From Polyangiaceae bacterium UTPRO1 (GTDB lineage: Bacteria > Desulfobacterota > Binatia > UTPRO1), in assembly GCA_002050235.1 (NCBI GenBank), contig MWST01000035.1, positions 131,693 through 195,692 of the forward strand: a DNA stretch of 64,000 nt, given 5' to 3'. The translations under genes were made by a program, and so were the position numbers. Numbering within the stretch: the stretch's first letter is position 1; the number at the start of each line of letters is the position of its first letter. Below the pieces are notes generated by a model. It made no database searches, was not told the origin of the DNA, and saw nothing but the letters and a program-made list of their open reading frames with translations. Below are positions 34,213-44,052 of the stretch, in pieces.

Positions 34213-36584
34213 CTTCCGAACAATCGCTGCCAAAAGCTCCCTCCCTTCGCTGTCTCACGCGCCGCTGCGTCGCCGGCTCCGGACGTACCCGTGCCGGCGG
34301 GCGGTGAGCCGCCGTGCCGCGGACAATCGGCAACCGGCGCGTCGGCTTCGAGGAATGCTTCGAGGACGGCGTGAGGGCAAGCAGCCGTTGCGCGGCCGCC
34401 GCTTTCCGGATCGACCATGGCCAGGACGATGCCTTGCGGTATCTCGAAATCGCGTGCGGGCCGGCCGGCGGTCGCGCGCTTCATGAACTCGGTCCAGATC
34501 GGGAGCGCTGCCTGCGCGCCGGAGAGACCCAGAGACTGCCTGCGGTCGAATCCGACCCAGACTACGGTGACGAGATCGGGCGTGTAACCGGCGAACCAGG
34601 CGTCGCCATAGTCGTTCGTGGTGCCGGTCTTGCCGGCGGCGGGGAGGCGGAAGCCGAGCGTGCGGACGGCTCTGCCGGTCCCGTGATCGATCGCGCCCTC
34701 CAGGATGTGGGTTACGAGGTAGGTCGCTTGCGGCGACACGACGCTGGCGATGTCGAGCGGGCGCCCTTCGATCAGCGCATCGCGCTCGTCGGCGACCTGC
34801 GTGATAGCTCGCGGTGTCGTCCGCTGCCCTTGGCTCGCGAGGACCGCATACACCTCCGCCACGGCAAGCGGCGTCGCCTCTACACCTCCGAGCACGATCG
34901 CGGGCAGCGCCGGCAGAGGTCCCGGAAAGCCTAGGCGGGCGGCGGCATCGAGAACGCGTGTCAGTCCGATCTCGAACGCGAGGCGCGCGGTCGCGGCATT
35001 CAGGCTATCCTCGAGCGCCTCGCGTGCAGTGACCGGGCCGCGGTAGCGGTCCCGGTAATTCCCCGGCGTCCAGGTGCGACCCTCGTACTTCCATGCGAAT
35101 GCCGCATCCTCGAGCCGCGAGGTCGGCGTGAAGTGCGGCGCGCCGGCATCGGGGTCGAACGCCGCGTAATATACGACCGGCTTGAAGACCGAGCCCGGCT
35201 GACGCTCGGCATCGGTCGCTCGATTGAATTGCGTGACGCGGTAGTCGCGACCGCCAACCATGGCTTTGATCTCGCCGGTGGCCGGATGGATGGCGACGAG
35301 CGCCGCTTCGAGCTGCTCCTCGGGTTCGGCGCGGCGAAGCTTGGGATACAGCCGTTCGAGCTCGGCCAACCCGTCTCGCACCGCCGACTCGGCGGCCGCC
35401 TGCATCTCGCTGTCGAGGGTCGTGAAGACGCGCAGCCCTTCGGCCGTCAGCACCGGCGGCGGATATGAGGCCTGTAGCTGCCGGCGCACCGCATCGACGA
35501 AGTACGGCGCATTGGTCCGGTCGGTAACGTACGGCCGCAGTGCAAGCGGCTCGTTCCGCGCCGCCTCCGCCTCTTCGGCGGTGATGGCACCGTGCTCGGC
35601 CATGGCGGTGAGGACGACGTCGCGGCGCGCCTGCGCGCGCAGCGGGCTCCGAAACGGCGAGTTGGCGTTCGGTGCCCTGATCAGCCCCGCGAGCAACGCC
35701 GTTTCGCCGACCGTGAGATCCGCGAGCTGCTTACCAAAATAGAACTGCGCCGCCTCGGCGACGCCGAAGATCCCCTTGGCGCCGCTCTGCCCGAGGTAGA
35801 TCTCGTTCAGGTAGTGCTCGAGGATCTGCTCTTTCGAGTAGCGCCGTTCGGTGACGATCGCCATGGCGAGCTCCCGCGCCTTGCGGCTCCAGGTGCGCTC
35901 TTCGGTCAAGAAGAAATTCTTCATCAGCTGCTGCGTCAGCGTGCTGCCGCCCTCGACGACGCGACCGGCGGCGACGTTACGCATCAGCGCGCGCACGATC
36001 CCGCGCAGATCGACGGCCCCGTGCTGGAAGAACCGGCTGTCCTCGGCAGCGAGCACTGCTTGCACCAGGCGCGGCGGGATCTCGCCGAGCGTGACCACGT
36101 GCCGCTCCTCCCACACTTGATCGTAGAGTCCGGCGAGCGGCTCGGGCTCGAGTTGCGCGTCGAAGACCTCCTCGCCGGTCACGAGATCGCTGATGCGAGT
36201 GATGACTCCGTGCTCGAGGGTCAACCGGATCGCGCGGCCGGCCTCGGGATGGAGCGGGTAGCGGAACGCGTGGAGGTGGATGTCGAGCGCTGCGTCGCCG
36301 GGGTCGCGACGGAACTCGCCACGGCCGCGTACGACGTCCACCTCGCGGTACCCGAGGCGCACGAGTCGCTCGAAAACGCCCGTCCCTGCGACCTCCAGCC
36401 CGGGATAGAGCGCGAAGGCATCGGTGTAGACGCGCGACGGCACGGCCCACGCGCGGCCGTCGAGCTTCGCGGCGACCGTACGTTCGAGATCCCGATAGGC
36501 GATCAGCCCGTAAGCTAACGCCGCGACCGCTAGCAAAGCCAGCGTCGCAAGGCTGATCCAGCGCCGGGAACGATGCGCCGCCAT
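34209..36584 (-). CDS. mrcB: Bifunctional class A penicillin-binding protein (PBP1B-like)
   Basis: A 791-residue peptidoglycan synthase. One N-terminal membrane helix (ISLATLALLAVAALAYGLIAY) precedes a UB2H-like domain (about 60-150). The glycosyltransferase has its catalytic glutamate in AAEDSRFFQHGAVD and GGSTLTQQLMKNFFL. The transpeptidase has the nucleophile serine in PGSVFK (SxxK), SLN, and KTGTTND. It polymerises and cross-links murein. The C-terminus has a short low-complexity tail. A strong hairpin separates it from htrA upstream, so it probably has its own promoter. Confidence 0.96.
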   Translation of the reverse strand: MAAHRSRRWISLATLALLAVAALAYGLIAYRDLERTVAAKLDGRAWAVPSRVYTDAFALYPGLEVAGTGVFERLVRLGYREVDVVRGRGEFRRDPGDAALDIHLHAFRYPLHPEAGRAIRLTLEHGVITRISDLVTGEEVFDAQLEPEPLAGLYDQVWEERHVVTLGEIPPRLVQAVLAAEDSRFFQHGAVDLRGIVRALMRNVAAGRVVEGGSTLTQQLMKNFFLTEERTWSRKARELAMAIVTERRYSKEQILEHYLNEIYLGQSGAKGIFGVAEAAQFYFGKQLADLTVGETALLAGLIRAPNANSPFRSPLRAQARRDVVLTAMAEHGAITAEEAEAARNEPLALRPYVTDRTNAPYFVDAVRRQLQASYPPPVLTAEGLRVFTTLDSEMQAAAESAVRDGLAELERLYPKLRRAEPEEQLEAALVAIHPATGEIKAMVGGRDYRVTQFNRATDAERQPGSVFKPVVYYAAFDPDAGAPHFTPTSRLEDAAFAWKYEGRTWTPGNYRDRYRGPVTAREALEDSLNAATARLAFEIGLTRVLDAAARLGFPGPLPALPAIVLGGVEATPLAVAEVYAVLASQGQRTTPRAITQVADERDALIEGRPLDIASVVSPQATYLVTHILEGAIDHGTGRAVRTLGFRLPAAGKTGTTNDYGDAWFAGYTPDLVTVVWVGFDRRQSLGLSGAQAALPIWTEFMKRATAGRPARDFEIPQGIVLAMVDPESGGRATAACPHAVLEAFLEADAPVADCPRHGGSPPAGTGTSGAGDAAARETAKGGSFWQRLFGR

Positions 36585-36597
36585 AGGAAATGAACGG

Positions 36598-36631
36598 CCG
36601 GGAGCGGTCCGTGCGCTCGGACCGCTCCCGG
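36598..36631. terminator. Perfect 14-bp stem downstream of the DegP-type protease gene
   Basis: The arms CCGGGAGCGGTCCG (36598-36611) and CGGACCGCTCCCGG (36618-36631) are exact complements around TGCGCT. It lies between the htrA stop (36641) and the mrcB start (36584), both on the minus strand. There is no T-run, as in the other GC hairpins of this window. Confidence 0.6.
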
Positions 36632-36640
36632 CGGCCGTGG

Positions 36641-38209
36641 TCAGGCCGGAGGCTTCAGCGCCAGGAAGATCGTGTTGTCGCCGCGACGCACCAGCAGGAG
36701 CACGTTCTTACCCGTCTCGATCTTCTTGAGCGCAGCCTTGTAGTCGTCCACGTCGCCGACGGCCTGCCGATTCACCTCGAGGATCACGTCGCCGCGACGG
36801 ATGCCGGCGTCGTCGGCAGCGGATCCGGACTCGACGCCGCTCACCACGACGCCCTTCGTCTCGCTGACGCCGAGATTCTCGGCGATCTCCGGCGTCAGCG
36901 TCTGGACGGATAGGCCCAGCTTCTCACTGTCGCCGGCGCTCGCGAGCTGCGTCTCGTCGTCCTGGAGCTCGGCGATCGTGACCGTGAGGTCGATGGACTC
37001 CTTGTCGCGCATCACTTTGAGGGTGACCTGCTTTCCGAGCGGCGTGCGCGCAACCAGCATCGGTAGCTCGTTGGATTCATTCACCGTATGGCCGTCGAAC
37101 TCGACGATGACGTCCCCGACCTTCACGCCGGCGGTCGCCGCGGGCCCGTTGGCGACGACGTCGGCGACGAGCGCGCCACGCGCCTGATCGAGACCTAGCG
37201 ACTCGGCGATCTCGGGCGTCACCTTCTGGATCAGCACGCCGAGCCAGCCGCGCGTTACCTTGCCCTTCTCGCGGAGCTGCGGGATCAGCTCCTTGGCGAG
37301 GTTCACCGGAATCGCGAACCCGATGCCGATGTTGCCGCCGGTGCGGCTGAAGATCGCCGAGTTGATGCCTACCACCTCGCCACGCAGGTTCAGCAACGGC
37401 CCGCCGGAGTTGCCCGGGTTGATGGCGGCATCGGTCTGAATGTAGTCATCGTAGTTGCCGGCGCCGATGAAGCGACCTTTGGCGCTGACGATTCCCTCCG
37501 TCACCGAGTGATCGAGACCGAAGGGGTTACCGATCGCCATTACCCATTCACCGACGCGAAGCGTGTCTGAGTCACCGAGCGGTGCGGCCGCGAGACCGCT
37601 GATCCCGTCGATCTTGAGCAATGCCAGGTCGGTCTTCGGATCCTTCCCGACCAGCGTCGCCTTGTGCTCCTGCTCGTTGTCGAGGCGTACGACGATCTCG
37701 TCGGCGTTCTCCACCACATGGTTGTTGGTGAGAATGTAGCCGTCCGGGTCGATAACGAAGCCCGAGCCGAGGCTGCGCTGCGGCTGTTGGCGCTGTCGCG
37801 GCCCGGGGCCGAAGAAGCGCTCGAAAGGTTCGGTGAAGTCGCGCGGATCACCGTCGCCGAACGGCCATTGCGGACCGGGCTGGCCGGGACCCCGAAATCG
37901 CGGCGTTCCCGATTGCTGCTCCTTGCGCTGCGCGCGCGTCGAGATGTTGACGACGACGGGACTCAGCCGCTCCGCGAGCGTGGCGAAATCGGGGAACACC
38001 GCTACCGCGCCGGGAGCCGGTGTGGCGCCTGCGACCGGACTCGGGGGGACCGCCGGCGCTCCGGCGGGTGCGGTCGCGATCGCGGGCTTCGACGGCGGTG
38101 CAGCGGTCGTGGTCTGCGTGCGGCCCGGCATACCGAACTGCAGCGTCGCAGCGACGCCGACTATGATGCCGATCGCGAGCACGAGTAGTGCTCCCCTCAT
38201 GGTACGCAC
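36641..38209 (-). CDS. DegP/HtrA-type periplasmic serine protease
   Basis: A 522-residue exported protease/chaperone with a trypsin domain and two PDZ domains. The catalytic triad is His in TNNHVVENAD, Asp in KTDLALLKI and Ser in GNSGGPLLN. An N-terminal membrane segment is followed by a Pro/Ala-rich linker. PDZ1 is around VTRGWLGVLIQKV and PDZ2 around GVVVSGVESGSAADDAG. The GTG start at 38209 is preferred to the ATG at 38200 because AGGAGG lies 10 bp upstream of the GTG and 19 bp upstream of the ATG. It degrades or refolds damaged envelope proteins. Confidence 0.95.
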   Translation of the reverse strand: MRTMRGALLVLAIGIIVGVAATLQFGMPGRTQTTTAAPPSKPAIATAPAGAPAVPPSPVAGATPAPGAVAVFPDFATLAERLSPVVVNISTRAQRKEQQSGTPRFRGPGQPGPQWPFGDGDPRDFTEPFERFFGPGPRQRQQPQRSLGSGFVIDPDGYILTNNHVVENADEIVVRLDNEQEHKATLVGKDPKTDLALLKIDGISGLAAAPLGDSDTLRVGEWVMAIGNPFGLDHSVTEGIVSAKGRFIGAGNYDDYIQTDAAINPGNSGGPLLNLRGEVVGINSAIFSRTGGNIGIGFAIPVNLAKELIPQLREKGKVTRGWLGVLIQKVTPEIAESLGLDQARGALVADVVANGPAATAGVKVGDVIVEFDGHTVNESNELPMLVARTPLGKQVTLKVMRDKESIDLTVTIAELQDDETQLASAGDSEKLGLSVQTLTPEIAENLGVSETKGVVVSGVESGSAADDAGIRRGDVILEVNRQAVGDVDDYKAALKKIETGKNVLLLVRRGDNTIFLALKPPA

Positions 38210-38266
38210 CGTGGATTCACCTCCTGGAATGCGGCGCCGGAGCGATCCGATGCGCCCGCCGTTTGC

Positions 38267-38704
38267 CTAGCGCTTACGGGACACCTCGACGTAGCGCATG
38301 CGCAGATCGTAGAGCATCGACGACAGCAGCTGCTCTTCCGCGGGCTCGAGATTGCCCGTCGTCTTCTCGCGCAGGATGCCGAGCAGATCGATCATCTGTT
38401 TGGCGGCGGAGAGATCCGTCGCCTGCGCCGCTTCGGGGTCGGGTATCTCTCCGAGGTGCATGAGCGCCTGAGTGGACAGGCCCATGACGAAAGTGGTGAA
38501 GCTCATCTCGTGCGCATGCGGAGGCACATCATCGGCGTGGAACGCCGCATCCTCGGCGGTGCCGGTCTCGGGACGCGATGCGGCCGGCGCCGCAGATGCC
38601 ACGGCCTCGCGTTCCTCGGTCGCCGGATCGGCTTCGTCGACGAAGCGACGCCGATCGGAGACCTTGAACCCTCGCGCCGACTGCTCTTCTTCGTCCTTGC
38701 TCAT
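38267..38704 (-). CDS. DUF1844-domain protein
   Basis: A 145-residue protein with a charged, low-complexity N-terminal half and a C-terminal DUF1844 domain: FTTFVMGLSTQALMHLGEIPDP, AAKQMIDLLGILREKTTGNL, then LLSSMLYDLRMRYVEV. The function of this family is unknown. It lies directly between htpX and the DegP-type protease gene, both envelope-stress proteases, with short gaps, so it may belong to the same transcription unit. Confidence 0.85.
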   Translation of the reverse strand: MSKDEEEQSARGFKVSDRRRFVDEADPATEEREAVASAAPAASRPETGTAEDAAFHADDVPPHAHEMSFTTFVMGLSTQALMHLGEIPDPEAAQATDLSAAKQMIDLLGILREKTTGNLEPAEEQLLSSMLYDLRMRYVEVSRKR

Positions 38705-38713
38705 ATCCCCCGC

Positions 38714-39583
38714 CTATCCGGCCGTGTGCCCGAGCTCCGCTGCGATCCGCTGCAACCGTTCGAGCCGTTCTTCGAGCGGCGGATGAGTGCTGAAGAGGTT
38801 CTGCAGGGCCGATGCGCGCAGCGGATTGATGATGAACATATGCGCCGTTTGCGGACTGGCATCTAGGGGAACCGCCGCCGAGCCCCCCGCTATCTTGCGG
38901 AGCGCCGATGCGAGCGCCTCCGGATCGCGCACGAGCCGTGCTCCAGTGTCGTCGGCCTGGAACTCCCGCGATCGCGAAATGGCCATCTGGATCAGCATGG
39001 CTGCCAGCGGGGCGACGATCATCGTAACGAGGAGGCCTAGCGCCCCGCCGCCATCCTCACGATCGTCGCGACGGCCACCGCCGAAGATCATCGCCCACTG
39101 AGCCATGCGGGCAAGCATCATGATGGCGCCCGCGAGCGTCGCGGCGATCGAGCTGATGAGAATGTCGCGGTTGGTCACGTGCGCGAGTTCGTGTGCCAGC
39201 ACACCCTGGAGCTCGCGTCGCGTGAGTAGGCGGCGAATACCCGCCGTCACTGCGACGGCCGCATGCTGCGGATTCCGACCCGTTGCAAATGCATTCGGCG
39301 ACTCGGTCGGGATCAGAAAGAGGCGCGGCACCGGCATCTGGTTCTGCTGTGCCAGGGTCTTCACGATAGCGTAGAGTTCCGGGTCGTCCTGCTCGTGAAT
39401 CTCGCGGCCTCCGTACATCGCGATGACGATGCGGTCGGAGAACCAGTAGCTCCCGAAGTTCATCACCGCGGCGAGTACGAGCGCCATCACCGCGCCCTGG
39501 GATCCCCCGAGCAGCTGTCCGATCCAGACGATCAGCCCGGTGAGCGCGGCGAGGAGTACTGTAGTGCGCAATGTATTGTTCAT
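38714..39583 (-). CDS. htpX: Membrane zinc metalloprotease HtpX
   Basis: A 289-residue M48 protease involved in quality control of membrane proteins. Two N-terminal helices are followed by the zinc motif HELAH in GVLAHELAHVTNRD, then two more membrane segments and the third zinc ligand in SREFQADDTGA. PNAFATGRNPQHAAVAV is typical of HtpX. The ATG at 39583 (MNNTLRTTVLLA) is the usual start; the longer open frame upstream lacks family similarity. Confidence 0.95.
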   Translation of the reverse strand: MNNTLRTTVLLAALTGLIVWIGQLLGGSQGAVMALVLAAVMNFGSYWFSDRIVIAMYGGREIHEQDDPELYAIVKTLAQQNQMPVPRLFLIPTESPNAFATGRNPQHAAVAVTAGIRRLLTRRELQGVLAHELAHVTNRDILISSIAATLAGAIMMLARMAQWAMIFGGGRRDDREDGGGALGLLVTMIVAPLAAMLIQMAISRSREFQADDTGARLVRDPEALASALRKIAGGSAAVPLDASPQTAHMFIINPLRASALQNLFSTHPPLEERLERLQRIAAELGHTAG

Positions 39584-39751
39584 GGAACGACCTCGATGAA
39601 CCGACGATGATGACGACCTTGCGGCGGGTGCTGCGGCCACCTGCCGGGTTGCGGGTAGTGGCGAAGGATGCGGAACACCCGCATCGGCGCGGCAAACGTG
39701 GCCATGTTGCGATTCGCGAGGACGCTAATGCCGGGACCTGAGGGTGTCAAG

Positions 39752-40642
39752 CTATGAGGCCGCGACGGCTTCGAGATCCGCCCGCACCTGGCGCACGACC
39801 ACATCGAGCGCACGCCCCGCGGCATCGATCGCGGCCAGCCGCCCTCCGAGCGGCCGCCATCGAGCCGCCCGCGTCGCGGTGAAGACGACGACGCCGGCGC
39901 GATCGAGCGCGCCGGCGAGGTGGCTCATGCCCGAGTCGTTTCCGAGCCAATAGGGCGCACTCGCGATCAGAGCGGCAGCGTCACCGAGAGTAGCGTTGCG
40001 GACGCACGAGCGCCCGGCCGCTCGCCAGGCCCAGGCCTGTGGATCCTCCGCTGGGCCGAGGAGCACGACCACCTCGCCACCCGCGGCCTCCCACGCGGCG
40101 GCGACACGGCGAAATCCTTCCAACTCCCATACCTTGCCGGGAGCACCGGCGCCGGGATGAAGCACGAGGCGGCGCGCCCCGGCGCGTCGCCACGGTAGCG
40201 GTCCGGACGGCACCGGGGCGACGGCACGCGCCGCCGCCCCGAGCGGCGCCACGCCCAGAGCTTCTGCGTAGTCCAGACTCGCGTGGTGGAGCGCATCCGT
40301 ACGCGGCACTTCGTGGAGCGCGAACGGCACTTCGAGCGCGGCTAGCCGCCGCGACAACGAACCGTCGTGGTCGCTCCGAGCTAGCCACGCGTCGACACGA
40401 TCGGCGGCACGCAGATACTGCTCGAGCTCGGCATCGACCGTAGCTCCGAAGAGCGCGCTCATAGCCGCGCCGTCCATGGGCGGTCCGATCTCGGCTGCGG
40501 GAAGGAGCATGCCGACAGCGGGCGCTAGCGCCCGGCGTACGCACAACACGATGCGCTCATCGCGCGCCGCCCGTACTGCCAGCACCGAAGCGAGCATGCA
40601 CAGGTCACCGAGCGCTCCCGGGAACAACACCAGACGACGCAC
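39752..40642 (-). CDS. Glycosyltransferase family 9 (heptosyltransferase-like)
   Basis: A 296-residue protein with a GTG start and LVLFPGALGD at the N-terminus, LVLHPGAGAPGKVWELEGF in the middle and YWLGNDSGMSHLAGAL near the C-terminus. These are the hallmarks of ADP-heptose:LPS heptosyltransferases. It is shorter than E. coli WaaC/WaaF (about 320-350), so the exact acceptor is uncertain. Its activity would fit the HldD enzyme encoded elsewhere in this window. Confidence 0.85.
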   Translation of the reverse strand: MRRLVLFPGALGDLCMLASVLAVRAARDERIVLCVRRALAPAVGMLLPAAEIGPPMDGAAMSALFGATVDAELEQYLRAADRVDAWLARSDHDGSLSRRLAALEVPFALHEVPRTDALHHASLDYAEALGVAPLGAAARAVAPVPSGPLPWRRAGARRLVLHPGAGAPGKVWELEGFRRVAAAWEAAGGEVVVLLGPAEDPQAWAWRAAGRSCVRNATLGDAAALIASAPYWLGNDSGMSHLAGALDRAGVVVFTATRAARWRPLGGRLAAIDAAGRALDVVVRQVRADLEAVAAS

Positions 40643-40802
40643 TCAAGGCCCTGTTTCTGCGCCCGGCGTCGATGATATTGCCGCTATTTGCCGGACACGG
40701 ACCGGCCGCGACTTCTCCCCGTCGATCAGGCTGCGTCCGTTCGACACGTCCGACCCGTTGCGTTGACTGTCCCGGAAAGCGGCGGCTATCATTCTCGCCC
40801 CC

Positions 40803-41741
40803 ATGTCGTCGTCCGCGGTCACCGCTGAATCCCTTCTCGACCTGGTCGGCAACACGCCCGTCGTGCGCTTGAACCGCATCGTTCCCGAGGGCTCGGCAGA
40901 GATCTGGGCGAAGCTCGAATCGTTCAATCCGAGCGGCAGCGTCAAGGATCGCATCTGCCTCGCAATGATCGAAGCGGCCGAGCGCGCCGGCCGGCTCCGT
41001 CCGGGCGCGACCATCGTCGAGCCGACGAGCGGCAACACCGGCATCGGTCTCGCGCTCGTCTGCGCGATCAAGGGGTACAGTCTCATCCTGACCATGCCCG
41101 ATACGATGAGTGAAGAACGCCGCAGCCTGCTGATCGCGTACGGCACGAAGCTGGTATTGACCCCCGACACCCGCGGCATGCACGGAGCGATCCGGAAAGC
41201 GGAAGAGATCGTCGCCGAGAATCCCGACTACTTCATGCCCCAGCAGTTCGCCAACCCCGCCAACCCGGAGGTGCACCGGCTAACCACCGCCCGCGAGTTG
41301 CTGTCACAGTTCCCGCGTATCGACGCGTTCGTGGCCGGTGTCGGTACGGGAGGTACAGTGACGGGAGTCGGTGAGGTGCTGCGGGAACGCATGCCGGGTG
41401 TACTGGTGGTTGCGGTCGAGCCGGCGGCATCGCCGGTGCTCTCGGGCGGCGAACCCGGTTTCCACACGATCCAGGGATGGGGTGCCGGCTTCGTTCCCGA
41501 GATCCTCGATACCGAGGTGTACCACGAGGTGATGACCGTGACCGACGCGGATGCCGCCGCCTGCACACGCCGGCTGGCCCGCGAGGAGGGCATCCTCGGC
41601 GGCATCTCCTGCGGTGGAGTCTGCGTCGCGGCTCTCGAGATCGCGAAGCGCCTCGGACCCGGGAAGACGGTCGTGACGATCTTCCCCGATACGGGCGAGC
41701 GCTACCTCACCACCGACCTCTTCCACGCCGACGGCATCTGA
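40803..41741 (+). CDS. cysK: Cysteine synthase (O-acetylserine sulfhydrylase)
   Basis: A 312-residue PLP enzyme making cysteine from O-acetylserine and sulfide. The PLP lysine is in NPSGSVKDR, the substrate loop is [11 protein letters not shown], and [15 protein letters not shown] binds the PLP phosphate. [13 protein letters not shown] ([13 protein letters not shown]) and GISCGG complete the picture. Sulfide for it could come from a siroheme sulfite reductase supported by the siroheme genes at 16-21 kb. It is divergent from the GT9 gene. Confidence 0.95.
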   Translation: MSSSAVTAESLLDLVGNTPVVRLNRIVPEGSAEIWAKLESFNPSGSVKDRICLAMIEAAERAGRLRPGATIVEPTSGNTGIGLALVCAIKGYSLILTMPDTMSEERRSLLIAYGTKLVLTPDTRGMHGAIRKAEEIVAENPDYFMPQQFANPANPEVHRLTTARELLSQFPRIDAFVAGVGTGGTVTGVGEVLRERMPGVLVVAVEPAASPVLSGGEPGFHTIQGWGAGFVPEILDTEVYHEVMTVTDADAAACTRRLAREEGILGGISCGGVCVAALEIAKRLGPGKTVVTIFPDTGERYLTTDLFHADGI

Positions 41742-41743
41742 GC

Positions 41744-41787
41744 TGTCCGCAGGGTGGTCGCGCGCCAGCACTCGGGAACTGCGGACA
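41744..41787. terminator. Possible terminator between cysK and ispD
   Basis: TGTCCGCAG (41744-41752) and CTGCGGACA (41779-41787) form a 9-bp perfect stem with a long 26-nt loop, between convergent cysK and ispD. The large loop makes this a weak candidate. Confidence 0.3.
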
Positions 41788-41797
41788 CCGACGCCGT

Positions 41798-42478
41798 TCA
41801 GTCCGCGACGGCCGCGACGACGCTCTCGGCCCAGACGAGATCTTCCGACGTCGTGATCTTGCGATTGCTCGGCTGCCCGGGGACGATCGCCACCGCGATG
41901 CCGAGGCGTTCCACCAGCGCGGCATCGTCGGTCGAAGCCTCGCCGCGCGGCGCCTCCGCATGAGCGCGGCGGAGCACGTCGACGGCGAAGGCCTGGGGCG
42001 TCTGCGCCAGCCAGAGGTCACCGCGCGGCACCGTCGCAACGATCCTTCCGTCGTGGACGCGCTTGACCGTGTCGGGCACCGGCGTCGCGAGGATGGCGGC
42101 ACCAGTCATCCGGGCTGCTGTTATGCACGCCGCGATGTCGGTCGGGCGCACTAGCGGCCTGGCGGCGTCGTGCACTGCAACGATGGTGCTCCGCGGATCG
42201 AGCGCCGCGATGCCGCTCGCGACCGAGAACTGCCGCTCCGCTCCGGCGGTCGCGAAGCGGACCGGCAACGGCACCGCCTCTAGCATCCGCGCACAACGCG
42301 CGTGCTCCTCGGCGGCGGCGACGACGATCAGTCGGGCGACGCCGGGAACGCCGACGAAGCGGCTCGCGGCGACGGCGAGCATCGGACGGCCGCCGAGCAG
42401 CCGGAATTGCTTCGGGACGGCTCCCCCGAATCGCCGCCCCGTGCCACCCGCAACGAGGATGACCTCGACATCGGCCAT
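41798..42478 (-). CDS. ispD: 2-C-methyl-D-erythritol 4-phosphate cytidylyltransferase
   Basis: A 226-residue nucleotidyltransferase of the MEP isoprenoid pathway. It has VILVAGGTGRRFGGAVPKQF, VAVHDAARPLV, the TPVPDTVKRV loop and LAQTPQAFAVDVL, STDDAALVE. It starts 12 bp after carD on the same strand; carD-ispD pairing is common and suggests co-transcription. IspF is not adjacent. Confidence 0.95.
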   Translation of the reverse strand: MADVEVILVAGGTGRRFGGAVPKQFRLLGGRPMLAVAASRFVGVPGVARLIVVAAAEEHARCARMLEAVPLPVRFATAGAERQFSVASGIAALDPRSTIVAVHDAARPLVRPTDIAACITAARMTGAAILATPVPDTVKRVHDGRIVATVPRGDLWLAQTPQAFAVDVLRRAHAEAPRGEASTDDAALVERLGIAVAIVPGQPSNRKITTSEDLVWAESVVAAVAD

Positions 42479-42490
42479 CGACTGTGCGCC

Positions 42491-42982
42491 TCAGTGGGCG
42501 AAGATCGTCTTCAGCTCCTCCATGATCTTGTCCTCGGAATGAGATTTGGCGATTGCGAGCTCCTTCACCAGCAGGTTGCGTGCGGTATCGAGCATCTTGC
42601 GCTCGCCGAACGACAGCTCCTTGTCGCCCTTGAGAACGAAGAGATCACGGAGCACCTTGGCGATCTCGAGGACCGATCCCGTCTTGATCTTCTCGGTGTA
42701 CTCGCGGTAGCGGCGATTCCACGTCTGCTGATCGATCTCGACCTTCTTGTCCCGCAGGATCTTGTAGACCTTCGCCACCATGTCGCGACCGATTATTCGG
42801 CGCAGGCCCACGCTCCCGACGTTTTCGGTCGGGATCATGATGGTCATGTCGCTGTCGAGAATGCGCAGCATGTAGAACTTGCGGGCGGTGCCGGAGATGG
42901 TCTTCGTCTGGATACTCTCGATGACACCGACGCCGTGCGCCGGATAGACGACCTTCTCACCGACCTTGAATGTACTGGTCAC
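42491..42982 (-). CDS. carD: CarD-family RNA polymerase-binding regulator
   Basis: A 163-residue protein with the N-terminal CarD/TRCF RNAP-interaction domain (FKVGEKVVYPAHGVGVIESI) and the C-terminal helical domain that contacts promoter DNA (IDQQTWNRRYREYTEKIKTGS). It stabilises open promoter complexes, notably at rRNA promoters. The GTG at 42982 is chosen because GGAGGAG lies 4-6 bp upstream and the protein then begins TSTFKVGEKV as in the family. Confidence 0.93.
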   Translation of the reverse strand: MTSTFKVGEKVVYPAHGVGVIESIQTKTISGTARKFYMLRILDSDMTIMIPTENVGSVGLRRIIGRDMVAKVYKILRDKKVEIDQQTWNRRYREYTEKIKTGSVLEIAKVLRDLFVLKGDKELSFGERKMLDTARNLLVKELAIAKSHSEDKIMEELKTIFAH

Positions 42983-43119
42983 GCAGCTCCTCCGTTGGAA
43001 CCGACACTGCAATCGGCAAGCATAGTCGAAAAGACGCCGCCCGTCAATCGTTTTTGGCTGTCACAATCCAGCTAACTACGTGACTCTACAGCGTTTCCCG
43101 GCGCACGTCGGCGCATAAG

Positions 43120-44052
43120 TCATCGTCTCGACGGGGCCTGCAAGGTGCCGATCCATTGGTTTACGTCCGTGCACCCCCGCCGGCTCAGACCGGTCGCGAT
43201 CCCCGCCGCGATGCGTTCGGTGGCCCGGGGATCGATGAAGGAGGCTGTGCCGACCTGGACTGCCCGGGCTCCTACCAGGAGGAACTCGAGTGCGTCAGTC
43301 GCATCGCCGATGCCGCCCATGCCGATCACCGGTATCCGGACGGCCCGGGCGACCTCGTAGACCATGCGTAGCGCGATCGGCTTGATCGCAGGACCAGACA
43401 GCCCGCCCGTCACGTTCGTCAGCACCGGGCGGCGTGTGTCGAGGTCGACGGCGAGGCCGACGAAAGTGTTGACGAGGCTCACCGCGTCGGCGCCTTCCTC
43501 CTCGACCACGCGGGCGAAGGCGGCGATGTCGGTCACGTTCGGGGAGAGCTTGACCCAAAGCGGCAGCCGGCAGCGCGTCCGCACGGCGCCAACGACTTGC
43601 CTGGTGAGGTCGAGATCCGTGGCGATGATCCGCCCCCACTCGCGCTTGTTTGGGCACGACACGTTGACCTCGATCGCGGCGAGCCCGTCAGCGTCCGCGA
43701 GCCGCGCCGCCACCTCGGCGAACTCCTCCGGGGCGTGTCCCCAGCAATTGGCGACGATCGGCGTACCGATCTCACGGAGTTGCGGCAGCTTCTCGTCGAT
43801 GAACGCCCGCACTCCGACGTTCTGGAGCCCGATCGCGTTCAGCATGCCCGCGGCCGTCTCCAATATCCGCGGCGGCGGATGGCCGCGGTGCGGCTCCAGG
43901 GAGAGCCCTTTCACCACGATGGCGCCGATCGCGGTCAAATCCATCACCCCGGCGAACTCGATACCGTAACCGAACGTTCCCGCTGCAGCGATCACGGGAT
44001 TGCGCAGGGTCAGGCCACCCCCGACGTCGACCGCGAGGCGCGGCTCAGCCAT
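43120..44052 (-). CDS. pyrD: Dihydroorotate dehydrogenase (class 1B type)
   Basis: A 310-residue FMN enzyme oxidising dihydroorotate to orotate. AAGTFGYGIEFAG at the N-terminus, IEVNVSCPNKREWGRI with the class 1 catalytic cysteine, VKLSPNVTDI, and VIGMGGIGDATDALEFLLVGARAVQVGTA are all present. It is the NAD-linked class 1B form, which usually pairs with PyrK, but no pyrK is adjacent. The ATG at 44052 overlaps the end of rimI by 8 bp. Confidence 0.93.
   Translation of the reverse strand: MAEPRLAVDVGGGLTLRNPVIAAAGTFGYGIEFAGVMDLTAIGAIVVKGLSLEPHRGHPPPRILETAAGMLNAIGLQNVGVRAFIDEKLPQLREIGTPIVANCWGHAPEEFAEVAARLADADGLAAIEVNVSCPNKREWGRIIATDLDLTRQVVGAVRTRCRLPLWVKLSPNVTDIAAFARVVEEEGADAVSLVNTFVGLAVDLDTRRPVLTNVTGGLSGPAIKPIALRMVYEVARAVRIPVIGMGGIGDATDALEFLLVGARAVQVGTASFIDPRATERIAAGIATGLSRRGCTDVNQWIGTLQAPSRR

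Noticed and set aside
41744..41787. Riboswitch or attenuator near cysK
   Set aside because: Only one 9-bp stem with a long loop is seen, located downstream of cysK rather than upstream.
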